From an uncultured Marvinbryantia sp. (GTDB lineage: Bacteria; Bacillota; Clostridia; Lachnospirales; Lachnospiraceae): a stretch of 64,000 nucleotides of DNA. Location of the stretch: NCBI RefSeq assembly GCF_905201705.1, contig NZ_CAJKOX010000010.1, positions 39,983-103,982 of the forward strand, read 5' to 3'. Positions 53,036 through 61,695 of this stretch are shown here, piece after piece. The notes under the pieces were generated by a model that was not told the DNA's origin, made no database searches, and saw only the letters and a list, made by a program, of their open reading frames with translations. The translations under genes were made by a program, and so were the position numbers. The first letter of the stretch is position 1. The number at the start of each line of letters is the position of its first letter.

Positions 53036-55174
53036 TCATTGTGAATTATGCTTTGGCATCTCAATTTCATGGTTATCAGATTTTACAAACACAGCCGAAT
53101 GGGGAAGAAGAAGCGTTTCATTCACCGGATACTGGTATTGTTTTTCCCCCTCCTGCTCCACGTAAAATGGGTAAGATGTATGGTTGATGATAATCTGCCC
53201 ATTTGCGAAATACGCCCGTTCTATATTCTTCTGCAGCTTTGTTTCCATCCCTGCCGTATCCTTTAGAATATCTGCAAGAATATTTCCCTTCATCATCTCC
53301 AGAGGATACAGCTCATTATTCTTCTGTTCCACCGGAACATGAGGGATGAACTTTGTGTTGTAAGCATATCCATAGCTAAAGCCAAATGCATACTGATAAC
53401 CATTCTCTGTCTGATACTGTGTAACGCAGGATGCCCCGTCAGACAGATATGCCGCAACGCATTTCCCGCCGGAATAAGTGCAGAAATTTCTGCTCTTTAC
53501 CATGCCTGCCTCCTGATAACGAATTGCGTCCGGCTGATGCCTGTATGCTTCCACGCCAAAGCAATTCTTTGCCAGCGCACTGTCCGGACCATAGAGTACA
53601 ATACCCCCATGCTCACACCATGCCCGAAGCGTCTCTTCAAACTCCGGATCCGGATTCATCTCATAGCAGTCATTGTCCGGAATAATCAATACCCGGTAAC
53701 TGTCGAGAAAATGTTCTTTACACAAGTTTTTGCTGTCTGTCACATCTGCTTCTGCTCCCAGATCCCGGCACGCCTTGTACCATCCCAGCAGATCCAGCCG
53801 CCGCTCCTTGTTTCCCTCCGTGCGCATTGTTTCATAAGCCGCCATTGCAGAAGGAAACAAAATCGCGATATCCGATTTCTTTTTTGCTCCAAGCTGCGGG
53901 ATTACTTCTTTCGCCCATTCATTCGCGCGCCCCAGGGAATCATTGAAGTACCCTTCCATCCGATGAAGCAATCCGCCGTCATCCAGACCGCACATGCCGT
54001 AAGAAGTATAGCCTGACGCACCGCTTGCCACGATGGAGGCTACAATCTCACATGGAGTCAGCACTGTATAGATATCATTGTACAGATACCTCCCCCAGTA
54101 AATTCCGCCTATAAATTCTCTTCCACTGTTCATGCTGCGCATCATGCTGTGATGACAGGAAGTTACATAAGCTTCCGGATTTCCGTCAGGCGTTACCGGA
54201 ACCGAAAGAAAATGTGCGCAATCCACATATTCCGCAAGACGATAGATATCGATTCCTCTTGCCGCCGTATCCCAGAGATCAGCAAATCCTACACCTGCCA
54301 GCATGGATCCATCCACATTCAGAAAATACCCCCACTGTGCCATATCCGGACACAGATAAAGAGACTCATCAATCCTGTGCAGCCGCTCCTTCATATCCTG
54401 AAAATAAAGACACAGCTCTTCGCACTGCCATTTCCGGTTATCCATCAGCATCCTTGCCTTCGGAGTCTGATTCCTTACATCCTCTTCTGAAAATGTAAGA
54501 CAATCCGGATATCTGCACTCGAACCAGTAATCTTCCTTCTCCAATGTATCAAAGCTTGTCTTTTCCACACCATAAGCCCGGTTAAAAAGTCCGATATCCC
54601 CCTGATACTCATTTTCAAGCCAATGAAGGTAACGCTTTCTTCCTTCTTCGTCAAAGCTTGGAGCTACAATTGGATCCCACATACTGCAGATTGGTTTTCT
54701 CTCTCTTCCGTTTACCGTAACTGTCACATAATTCTCCCCATAGGATTCCAACACTCTTGCCACATGTTCCTCCATAGAAGCTTTCGCTTTATCAGACCAG
54801 TAACGGTACCATTTTCCATCGTTTCCATCTTTATCGATGACCGATTCGCCGTAAATCGGAGGACTGAACCGGATGTTGGGATAGAGATTATCTCCGTTGA
54901 GATAAAGCGCCAGAAATTCATGGGACATTCCCATATTCTTCAGTTCCCGCTGCATATACTCATGCATGGCGACAAACTGACTTGCTTCCTTTCCTTCATA
55001 GCGTTCTTTAAAGTCTTCCCATGCCTTTGTGTCCAGCATGACACTGTTGAATCCCAATTTCTTCAAGAGCGCAATATTTTCTTTCACAAATTTTTTGTCA
55101 TCATATGCCGGACGGTAAAAATTGCCAAACCAGATATTGATGTACGGTTCTCCTGTTTTTTTGTCTATTATCAT
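53036..55174 (-). CDS. GH42-related glycoside hydrolase (beta-galactosidase-like)
   Basis: A 712-residue cytoplasmic protein. The N-terminal part is a TIM-barrel enzyme (YINIWFGNFYRPAYDDKKFV start, YLHWLENEYQGDIGLFNRAY near residue 200) and resembles clan-A glycosidases. The middle part (about 430-620) resembles the beta-galactosidase trimerisation domain (SDIAILFPSAMAAYETM, YRVLIIPDN, HGGIVLYG). I cannot place the two catalytic Glu residues with certainty, and the barrel is divergent from ordinary GH42, so the precise family is open. It has GGGAGG ahead of the start and begins the second polysaccharide operon, just downstream of repeat copy C. Confidence 0.65.
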   Translation of the reverse strand: MIIDKKTGEPYINIWFGNFYRPAYDDKKFVKENIALLKKLGFNSVMLDTKAWEDFKERYEGKEASQFVAMHEYMQRELKNMGMSHEFLALYLNGDNLYPNIRFSPPIYGESVIDKDGNDGKWYRYWSDKAKASMEEHVARVLESYGENYVTVTVNGRERKPICSMWDPIVAPSFDEEGRKRYLHWLENEYQGDIGLFNRAYGVEKTSFDTLEKEDYWFECRYPDCLTFSEEDVRNQTPKARMLMDNRKWQCEELCLYFQDMKERLHRIDESLYLCPDMAQWGYFLNVDGSMLAGVGFADLWDTAARGIDIYRLAEYVDCAHFLSVPVTPDGNPEAYVTSCHHSMMRSMNSGREFIGGIYWGRYLYNDIYTVLTPCEIVASIVASGASGYTSYGMCGLDDGGLLHRMEGYFNDSLGRANEWAKEVIPQLGAKKKSDIAILFPSAMAAYETMRTEGNKERRLDLLGWYKACRDLGAEADVTDSKNLCKEHFLDSYRVLIIPDNDCYEMNPDPEFEETLRAWCEHGGIVLYGPDSALAKNCFGVEAYRHQPDAIRYQEAGMVKSRNFCTYSGGKCVAAYLSDGASCVTQYQTENGYQYAFGFSYGYAYNTKFIPHVPVEQKNNELYPLEMMKGNILADILKDTAGMETKLQKNIERAYFANGQIIINHTSYPFYVEQEGEKQYQYPVNETLLLPHSAVFVKSDNHEIEMPKHNSQ

Positions 55175-55202
55175 ACTTTACTCCAAATCCTCCCTGCCAT
55201 TA

Positions 55203-55233
55203 TTGCTGTTCACTCCGCTCACAGTAACCTGCC
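55203..55233. repeat. Partial copy C of the MITE-like repeat
   Basis: TTGCTGTTCACTCCGCTCAC followed by AGTAACCTGCC matches the first 30 or so bases of copy A with a few changes, including the GTTACTG/CAGTAAC hairpin. No second end is found, although a separate 7-bp hairpin (GTAACAG / CTGTTAC) lies at 55265-55293. Confidence 0.5.
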
Positions 55234-55382
55234 ATTTACAGCCTCTGTACATATGGAGCCCGTCGTAACAGGACCGCCTGTCCGAACTGTTACTGCCCGC
55301 CGTGTCTTTGAAACACCTGGCTCTCTGTGTTTCCCAAATCATACCGTATATTTCTCTTTTACAAAATGTGAAATTTAAAGCA

Positions 55383-55414
55383 AAAACTGCAGTTTTTTTA
55401 GAAACTGCAGTTTT
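55383..55414 (-). terminator. Terminator of the third polysaccharide operon
   Basis: AAAACTGCAG and CTGCAGTTTT form a perfect 10-bp stem, and a T tract follows on the minus strand. It lies 19 bases after the stop of the gene at 55434. Confidence 0.8.
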
Positions 55415-55433
55415 TGAGATGCCGCTTTATCGC

Positions 55434-57026
55434 TTATGTATGTGAAATGCAGATCCGGTTTTCTCCCTCTTTGATCCTGCAATACCTGATTTTCTCCTCC
55501 AGGAGAAGCGGCACGGATCCGTATTCTTTCCCGCTGATAATAATCACTTCATTTTCCGACTGTTTTACCTCTCTGATACCGGAATAGTCTTCCTGCGGCC
55601 ATTCGCCCTCCTCCGCAAACGGATATTCTTTCCGGTAATCGTATACCCGGTACGGAAATACCTTCGGCTTTCCGTCCTCCCCGCATTCATAAATTGCCTG
55701 AATCTTTTCATCATAATATGCCCGGATCGGCTGATACCTGCCCCAGTCCTTTGGTTGTTTAATTTTTCCGCACACTTCATAGGATTCATCCTCAAAAACC
55801 ACATGGGACGGGTCTTCCAGAATATCCTCCATTGCGATCATCTGCGAGGGATGCTTTCCTTTTCCATATTTCAGATCCAGCCACATCGTAATTTCCTGCA
55901 TCGTTGCCAGAGTAATATCCTCATCCGGAAGTACAGAATCCAGGAACTGCTCATAATATTCATTGCACTGTATGTGATGTGTATCATGGTCCTCCTGATG
56001 CACCAGAAATACAAAGTATTCGTTGTGCTCCATATTTTTCTTATATTCTTCCAACATCCGTTTATAGTATTCTTTTTCCGTCTGCAGAATGTTATGAAAA
56101 AAGATATCGTCTGCATCCGTGCTGAATACAGCCGCTCCGCTTATCCCCTCCGGGCAGTGCACCGTATTCAGGATATCGCGGACGGTCCACTGGAATCCCC
56201 ATATTTCACTGTCCGGGTCCGGTCTTCTGAAATTTTCCGTGTCCATTTTGTATACGTCCCAGGGACAGCCTCTGTGATACATGCTGGTGTCGCAGGTTCC
56301 GTGGTCATACCCCAGCCCCCATAATCCCCGGATCCCATATTTTTCACAGCTTTTCACAAAATGACTTCCGACGCTTCCGACCCACTGATCAATTCCGGCG
56401 ATCTGCGTGTAATAGGGGAAGTGATGTTCGGTCATCGCCTTCATTTTTCCGAAAAACTCATCCGTCTCCTCCTGTGTATGCCTGGTATTGTAATTGTCCG
56501 TATTCTTAAAAAAGTTTGACGTAGGCATAATGCCGTAATCATCGCCAAATGCCTCATGCCAGCGAATCAACTGCTCTTTTTTAAAGAAACCTGTGACAGG
56601 GTCAATCAGCCACGTCACCGGAATACCATGCCTGCGGTATACTGGCAGAAGCTCCTTTGCCGCTTTGTCAAACCCGTTTCCGGCAGCATCATGTTTTTTC
56701 GTAATATCCGAATCCTCGTATGCAGAAGGATCATACCCATAATGAAAATTGCTGCTGATTACCATACAGAGAAAAAATTCCTTCTCTCCAAAAACCACAC
56801 ACGGAATCCGGTACTGTTTTTCTCTTATCCGCACAGCCGCAATTCCTCTGCCCTTCCCCACGCACATTGCGCTCATGCGGATTCCGTGCGCGCAGGCTTC
56901 CACCGTAATGTCACTCAGTAATTTTGACGCGGAAAACTGTATTTCTTCCGGCCGGAGGTCGTCTCCGTAAAAATACCATTCATTTCTTTTTCCAATAATT
57001 CCTACAATTTTGGGTGTCAGCTTCAT
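55434..57026 (-). CDS. Uncharacterised protein, possible polysaccharide-deacetylase-like fold
   Basis: A 530-residue cytoplasmic protein. The ATG at 57026 is used because GGAGA precedes it; the frame is open to 57167. I do not recognise the family with confidence. The centre has features of the glycoside hydrolase/deacetylase beta-alpha barrel: IPVTWLIDPVTGFF, LIRWHEAFGDDYGIM, a His-rich stretch (HQEDHDTHHIQC) and a late DITLATMQEITMWL, which in deacetylase-fold proteins is the last strand. The His and Asp residues could bind a metal. It lies 26 bases after the MalG-type permease gene and before a terminator, so it should act on what that transporter brings in. GH38/GH57-type enzymes are alternatives. 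Confidence 0.5.
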   Translation of the reverse strand: MKLTPKIVGIIGKRNEWYFYGDDLRPEEIQFSASKLLSDITVEACAHGIRMSAMCVGKGRGIAAVRIREKQYRIPCVVFGEKEFFLCMVISSNFHYGYDPSAYEDSDITKKHDAAGNGFDKAAKELLPVYRRHGIPVTWLIDPVTGFFKKEQLIRWHEAFGDDYGIMPTSNFFKNTDNYNTRHTQEETDEFFGKMKAMTEHHFPYYTQIAGIDQWVGSVGSHFVKSCEKYGIRGLWGLGYDHGTCDTSMYHRGCPWDVYKMDTENFRRPDPDSEIWGFQWTVRDILNTVHCPEGISGAAVFSTDADDIFFHNILQTEKEYYKRMLEEYKKNMEHNEYFVFLVHQEDHDTHHIQCNEYYEQFLDSVLPDEDITLATMQEITMWLDLKYGKGKHPSQMIAMEDILEDPSHVVFEDESYEVCGKIKQPKDWGRYQPIRAYYDEKIQAIYECGEDGKPKVFPYRVYDYRKEYPFAEEGEWPQEDYSGIREVKQSENEVIIISGKEYGSVPLLLEEKIRYCRIKEGENRICISHT

Positions 57027-57052
57027 TTCAATCTCCTCTCTCAAATCTGTAT

Positions 57053-57886
57053 TTACGATTTTACCGCCCCGGACGCCAGTCCGTTTACAATATCCTTTTG
57101 CATCAGGATATAGAAAATAATCATCGGCAGACTGATAATTATTACCGCCGCCGTTACATACTCCCACTGTGTATTATACTGACCGGAAAAATACATCAGT
57201 CCCGCCGGCATCGTTTTGGAATCCTTTGTAGTGAGGACAATAATCGGGAGCAGCAAATCATTCCATATATTAATCGCATTAATAATGATCAGTGTACTCA
57301 TGACCGGTTTAATCAGCGGTCTGACAATCTGAAACATCATGCGGACCGTCCCGCACCCGTCAATACTCGCGGCCTCTTCAATCTCAACAGGCAGCCCCTT
57401 CATAAAATTCGAAATCAACAGTACCCCCATCGGAATAGAAAAGGCAGTATACACAAAAATCAGCCCCAGCGGGTTATTCACCAGTCCCAGCCTCGTAATC
57501 ATTCCGAACAGCGGAATAATCGCCATCTGTATCGGAAACATGATCCCGCTGAGCAGAAGCATAAACAGGGCGCCTTTTCCGGCAAATTTCATTCTTGCAA
57601 ACGGATACGCCGTAATGATGTTCAGAAAGTAAATTGCCACCAGGCTTCCCCCGGTCACAATAATACTGTTAATAAGGGAACGTCCAAAGTTTCCTTTTAC
57701 CCAGGCAGTCACATAGTTGCCAAGATAAAGACTCTCCGGCATGGATAATCCGGATGTGCGTATTTCCGCAGAGGTCTTGAAAGAATTCATCAAAACCATG
57801 AACACAGGGTACATATACAGCAGCGCCAGCACCGTAATCAGACTATAGCCGCATATGCTCAGAGCTTTTTTCCGCATATTTTTCAT
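57053..57886 (-). CDS. Sugar ABC transporter permease (MalG-type), third locus
   Basis: A 277-residue membrane protein. The EAA loop is PVEIEEAASIDGCGTVRMMF (about 170-189) and the C-terminus is KDIVNGLASGAVKS. It overlaps the MalF-type gene by four bases (ATGA). There is no ATPase nearby. Confidence 0.92.
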   Translation of the reverse strand: MKNMRKKALSICGYSLITVLALLYMYPVFMVLMNSFKTSAEIRTSGLSMPESLYLGNYVTAWVKGNFGRSLINSIIVTGGSLVAIYFLNIITAYPFARMKFAGKGALFMLLLSGIMFPIQMAIIPLFGMITRLGLVNNPLGLIFVYTAFSIPMGVLLISNFMKGLPVEIEEAASIDGCGTVRMMFQIVRPLIKPVMSTLIIINAINIWNDLLLPIIVLTTKDSKTMPAGLMYFSGQYNTQWEYVTAAVIIISLPMIIFYILMQKDIVNGLASGAVKS

Positions 57887-58764
57887 GCCTCCTTTTCACG
57901 CGTAACTTTGAGCTGAATCAGTGAAACAATCAGTACCAGCACAAACAGAATCGTCGATTCCGCCGATGCATATCCATAATAATGGGCTGAACCTCCGAAT
58001 GCCTCATTAAAAATACGCACGGTCATCAGCTCAGAGCTGTTAAACGGTCCTCCCTTTGTCATAACGTAGGTCAGGTCAAAGGCCTTGATGCAGCCGATCG
58101 TCGTCAGCAATATTACAACGGAAATCGTCGGCTTCAGCAGCGGCAGCGTAATGTAACGTATCTGCTGCCATGTAGTCGCACCGTCGATCCTGGCGCTCTC
58201 GTACACATCCGCCGGAATAGACTGCAGCCCCGCCAGGAGAATGATCATATTATTTCCCTGCCCTTTCCAGATATCTACAAAAATCACCGCATACAGCGCC
58301 AGCTTATAATTTCCCAGGAAATCCACCACCGGAAGTCCCAGCAGCTTTGAAATACCGCTGAAAATTCCATTTGTCGGATCAAACATAAAGCTCCAGGTAT
58401 ATCCGATCGCAACTGTGCTCATCACGACAGGAATAAAAAAGCAGGCCCGGTAAAAATTTTTAAACCGTATTTTATTCAGGACAAGCGCAAGCGAAACCGA
58501 AATAAAAAGGCCAATGGTATTGTAACAGAGAACCAGCTTTATATTATTGACAATGGAAGCCCAGAATTTTTTATCATTGGTAAATATATTAATGTAATTT
58601 TTCCATCCCACAAAATTCAGCTTCGGCTGGAATCCGTCATAATTTGTAAAGCTGTATACAAAGGTAGTCATCACCGGGATCACAAAAAAAACGGTAAATA
58701 TCAGCAGCCCGGGCAAGATAAGCAAATAGGGTTCCAGCTGCTTTTTTCGGTTCTTTTGCTTCAT
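57883..58764 (-). CDS. Sugar ABC transporter permease (MalF-type), third locus
   Basis: A 293-residue membrane protein that begins MKQKNRKKQLEPYLLILPG. The EAA loop reads DVYESARIDGATTWQQIRYI (about 184-203), and TKGGPFNSSELMTVRIFNEA near 240 is the usual late loop. AAAGGAG precedes the start. It lies 60 bases after the binding-protein gene, and a terminator-like hairpin is between them. Confidence 0.92.
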   Translation of the reverse strand: MKQKNRKKQLEPYLLILPGLLIFTVFFVIPVMTTFVYSFTNYDGFQPKLNFVGWKNYINIFTNDKKFWASIVNNIKLVLCYNTIGLFISVSLALVLNKIRFKNFYRACFFIPVVMSTVAIGYTWSFMFDPTNGIFSGISKLLGLPVVDFLGNYKLALYAVIFVDIWKGQGNNMIILLAGLQSIPADVYESARIDGATTWQQIRYITLPLLKPTISVVILLTTIGCIKAFDLTYVMTKGGPFNSSELMTVRIFNEAFGGSAHYYGYASAESTILFVLVLIVSLIQLKVTREKEA

Positions 58765-58783
58765 ATTTTCTCCTTTCTGGCAG

Positions 58784-58812
58784 AAAAAGGGCCGGGAGTT
58801 TTCCCCCAGCCC
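58784..58812 (-). terminator. Attenuator-like hairpin between binding-protein and permease genes, third locus
   Basis: On the minus strand GGGCTGGG pairs with CCCGGCCC (one wobble) and five Ts follow. It should end most transcripts after the binding-protein gene and let a fraction through to the permeases. Confidence 0.7.
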
Positions 58813-58824
58813 CCATAAATCAGC

Positions 58825-60069
58825 CTATTTTGTTAAAGAATCCTGCAGCATCTGGTCCATCTCCGCTACGACCTCATCCGAAGTCTTCACTCCCGCAAAC
58901 ACAGCCGCCAGCCCATCAGTAGCCGCATCCTGGGCAGCCCCCGGATGAAGATTCGTATTCATCGGCGTGATACATTCTCCAATCTGCTTTGCCGCTCCGG
59001 AATCGCCTCCTGTAACGCCCTCAACCGTAGTGCCGATCACTGCCGCTTTTTCCACATACACGCTGTAATTTTCCGGCGTGAAGAAGAAATTGATAAAATC
59101 AATTGCCTGATCCACATGTTCCCCCTGCTTATATGCCGCCATACTGAATGTATATCCGCCCTGTGCACAGATATCCTCCTGCGGCTCTTCATTATAAGGC
59201 TGCTTACAGAACCCATATGTAAAATCCGGATCTGCCGCCTCTACTTCCGTAAGGAAAAAGCTTCCGTTCGGGCAGAACAGGGCTTCCTGGTTGTACCAGA
59301 GCTGCACGGCGCTGTCCTGTGATGTCCCAAGCACATTTTCCGGGTAATAACCTGCGTCATAGTATTCTTTCGCCGTATCAAATGCCCATCTGACTTCCTC
59401 TACATCAGAAAGCGTTGCTTCCCCAATCTGGAACCTGTCAAACAGCGTCGGATCTGCCTCTCCTGCCTTGCCCCACAGCGTCCAGAGCGTCATCCACGCC
59501 GTCCATCCATCCTGCAGACCATTTGCAATCGGCACATATCCGGCCTCCTTTGCAGTCTCGCAGCAGTTTCTGAATTCACCGATAGTAGTCGGGACCCCCA
59601 GACCAAGCTTCTCCAGCATATCTGCATTGTACCACAGTCCCCAGCAATCAGCTGCCACCGGGATTCCCTGAATCGCGCCTTCATACGCAGACACCTGGTC
59701 AAGTCCCTCCTTGAGATATCCCACCGCCGGCTGACCGGTCAGATCCGCCACATAGTCTCCGGAAGCATAATTCTTTTTATTGTCCTCCTGATAACGGATG
59801 GACATCAGATCCGCCGCTTCACCGGAAGCCATTCTCGCCATATAGACTGTATCATACTGATCCGATTCCAGAAGCTCGATTTCGATCTTTACATTTGGAT
59901 TCGCCTCTTCATACAGATCCGCCACTGCCCGGAGACCGTCTTCATTATTGTCCAGCCATCCCATATAAGTCAGTGTAATTTCCTCTTCTGCAAAAACAGT
60001 TCCTCCTGCGCACATTGCCGCTAATGCAGATACTGCAAACAACCGTTTTCCCCATTTTTTCATGTCCAT
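58825..60069 (-). CDS. Extracellular solute-binding protein, family 1, third locus
   Basis: A 414-residue secreted protein. The signal peptide is about 27 residues (TVFA|EEE). A Cys occurs in it (LAAMCAGG), but Met at the -1 position does not fit a lipobox, so it is scored as a normal signal peptide. The mature part has LTYMGWLDNNEDGLRAVADL, EANPNVKIEIELLESDQYDT and IQGIPVAADCWGLWYNADML, a MalE-like pattern. AAAGGAGA precedes the ATG. The ligand is probably an oligosaccharide of the same polysaccharide as the second locus. Confidence 0.88.
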   Translation of the reverse strand: MDMKKWGKRLFAVSALAAMCAGGTVFAEEEITLTYMGWLDNNEDGLRAVADLYEEANPNVKIEIELLESDQYDTVYMARMASGEAADLMSIRYQEDNKKNYASGDYVADLTGQPAVGYLKEGLDQVSAYEGAIQGIPVAADCWGLWYNADMLEKLGLGVPTTIGEFRNCCETAKEAGYVPIANGLQDGWTAWMTLWTLWGKAGEADPTLFDRFQIGEATLSDVEEVRWAFDTAKEYYDAGYYPENVLGTSQDSAVQLWYNQEALFCPNGSFFLTEVEAADPDFTYGFCKQPYNEEPQEDICAQGGYTFSMAAYKQGEHVDQAIDFINFFFTPENYSVYVEKAAVIGTTVEGVTGGDSGAAKQIGECITPMNTNLHPGAAQDAATDGLAAVFAGVKTSDEVVAEMDQMLQDSLTK

Positions 60070-60083
60070 GCTTCTCCTTTCGT

Positions 60084-60115
60084 GTGCACTGCACTTTTTT
60101 GATGGTGTTATTATA
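60084..60115 (-). promoter_or_regulatory. -10 element and palindrome upstream of the third binding-protein gene
   Basis: On the minus strand TATAAT (60110-60115) is followed within the leader by a perfect palindrome GTGCAGTGCAC (60084-60094). No clear -35 is seen, as expected if an AraC-type activator is needed. Confidence 0.4.
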
Positions 60116-60144
60116 AACTTTCCCGTGCATGCAAAAAAGCGCTC

Positions 60145-61695
60145 CTATTCCCGAAAAGGTGCCTGTTTTCCATTTCCCACCTGATTCCGATACTCACCCG
60201 GAGTAACTCCCACTTCCTTTTTAAATACCCTGATAAACTGTTTCGGACTTGCATATCCGGTCAGTTCCGCTACTTCATATATTTTCAGATCAAACTGCAT
60301 CAGATATTTTTTTGCATGCTCCATGCGCACGTACAGAAGATAACTGGTATAATTTTCTCCTGTTTCCCGTTTGAACAAATCGCTGAGATATTTGGGGCTT
60401 AAATAAACCTGATCCGCCAGCGCATTTAAATTAATATTTTCCGCATAATGCTCCTGAATATATCTTTTGATTTCCTGAACGATCCGCGAGGAGCCTGTCT
60501 CACCGGTTCTTTGATCCTCCCTTGTCAGTTCCTGCAATATAACCTTTACTTTTTCCAGAAGTTCTTCGCTGCTGCTGCAGTCATTTACACTGAAAATCTG
60601 TTCATTCAGGATGTCGTCAAGAACCGGCGGTAAAAAACCGTCCGTCCTCATCTGGGCAATCGCCAGACGAAGCAGTCCCTGGAAATACCGCGCTACATCC
60701 TGCGGGATAATCATCTTCCGGGCACACCATGTCATCTGACCGCGCAGCTTTTCTTCCGCTTCTTCCGCTTTTCTCTGTTCAAGCAGAGCGCACAGCTCAG
60801 ATTCCACGTGATTCTGAAGTAAATCAATGGTAAACGGAACCATTTCCTCTCCGCTCCATCTTTGTATCTGCTGCTTCTTCGTTCTGTAAAAGCTCATTCC
60901 CTGGCACTGCTTTGCCTGCCTAAAAAGCCCGGACAGACTGTCCGTATCCGACACAGTGTCGCTGACATAAAGGCAGCTTCCCTCTATCCCCAGCTCCTTC
61001 ATCTGCTCCAGAAGAAAATGATTTATAAAATGAATATCCGATACCTTCTCCGTCTGCAGCAGAATACATATTTCATTGCCATCTGCTGTCACAAAACCCG
61101 TCTGATTTTTTTCCAGCCAGCCCTCTGCTGCCCGGATTCCCTGCTGCCGTATTTCGCTTCCGCATATCGCCGGGAGCTGGAGTAACACTACTGTGAAAAA
61201 ACAGCTTTCTTTCAGACTCTGCCGCAGCACTCCCTCTTCTCCCCTGTTATTCCGGTAAAAAAACTGATAAAGAGCGTCTCTGATTCTTTCCGCATTTTTC
61301 CTTGAAAGGCTCTGCCTTTTTTCCTGAAACAGCGCCGTCATTTTCTCCAGCACAGAATAAATTTCTCTGCTGTTTACCGGTTTCAATATATAATCAGAAA
61401 CTCCCAGCCGCAGTGCCTCCTGCGCATACTCAAATTCTCCGTATCCGCTCAGTACCACATATTTCGTATCCGGCAGCTTATCCAGCAGCCGTTCGATCAT
61501 TTCCAGCCCTGTTCCGTCCGGCATACGGATATCTGTGATAATGACATCCGGCCGGCACGCAAGCGCCGTATTTACCGCCTCCTCCAGGCTTTTTGCTTCT
61601 CCCGCTACCACATAATCCTGTGCCCGTCTCTTAATGATACTCTTTATCCCTTTTAATATAATGGGTTCATCATCCACAACCATAATTCTAAGCAT
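60145..61695 (-). CDS. AraC-type response regulator (YesN-like), third locus
   Basis: A 516-residue regulator. The receiver has VDDE, phosphoacceptor D55 (IITDIRMPD) and LKP. The C-terminus has two AraC helix-turn-helices (INLNALADQVYLSPKYLSDL and KIYEVAELTGYASPKQFIRV). It overlaps the end of the kinase gene by eight bases. It lies 75 bases before the binding-protein gene and probably activates it. Confidence 0.9.
   Translation of the reverse strand: MLRIMVVDDEPIILKGIKSIIKRRAQDYVVAGEAKSLEEAVNTALACRPDVIITDIRMPDGTGLEMIERLLDKLPDTKYVVLSGYGEFEYAQEALRLGVSDYILKPVNSREIYSVLEKMTALFQEKRQSLSRKNAERIRDALYQFFYRNNRGEEGVLRQSLKESCFFTVVLLQLPAICGSEIRQQGIRAAEGWLEKNQTGFVTADGNEICILLQTEKVSDIHFINHFLLEQMKELGIEGSCLYVSDTVSDTDSLSGLFRQAKQCQGMSFYRTKKQQIQRWSGEEMVPFTIDLLQNHVESELCALLEQRKAEEAEEKLRGQMTWCARKMIIPQDVARYFQGLLRLAIAQMRTDGFLPPVLDDILNEQIFSVNDCSSSEELLEKVKVILQELTREDQRTGETGSSRIVQEIKRYIQEHYAENINLNALADQVYLSPKYLSDLFKRETGENYTSYLLYVRMEHAKKYLMQFDLKIYEVAELTGYASPKQFIRVFKKEVGVTPGEYRNQVGNGKQAPFRE

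Noticed and set aside
58825..60069. Lipobox in the third binding protein (LAAMC)
   Set aside because: Met directly before the Cys does not fit lipoprotein peptidase sites, and a good ordinary cleavage site follows.
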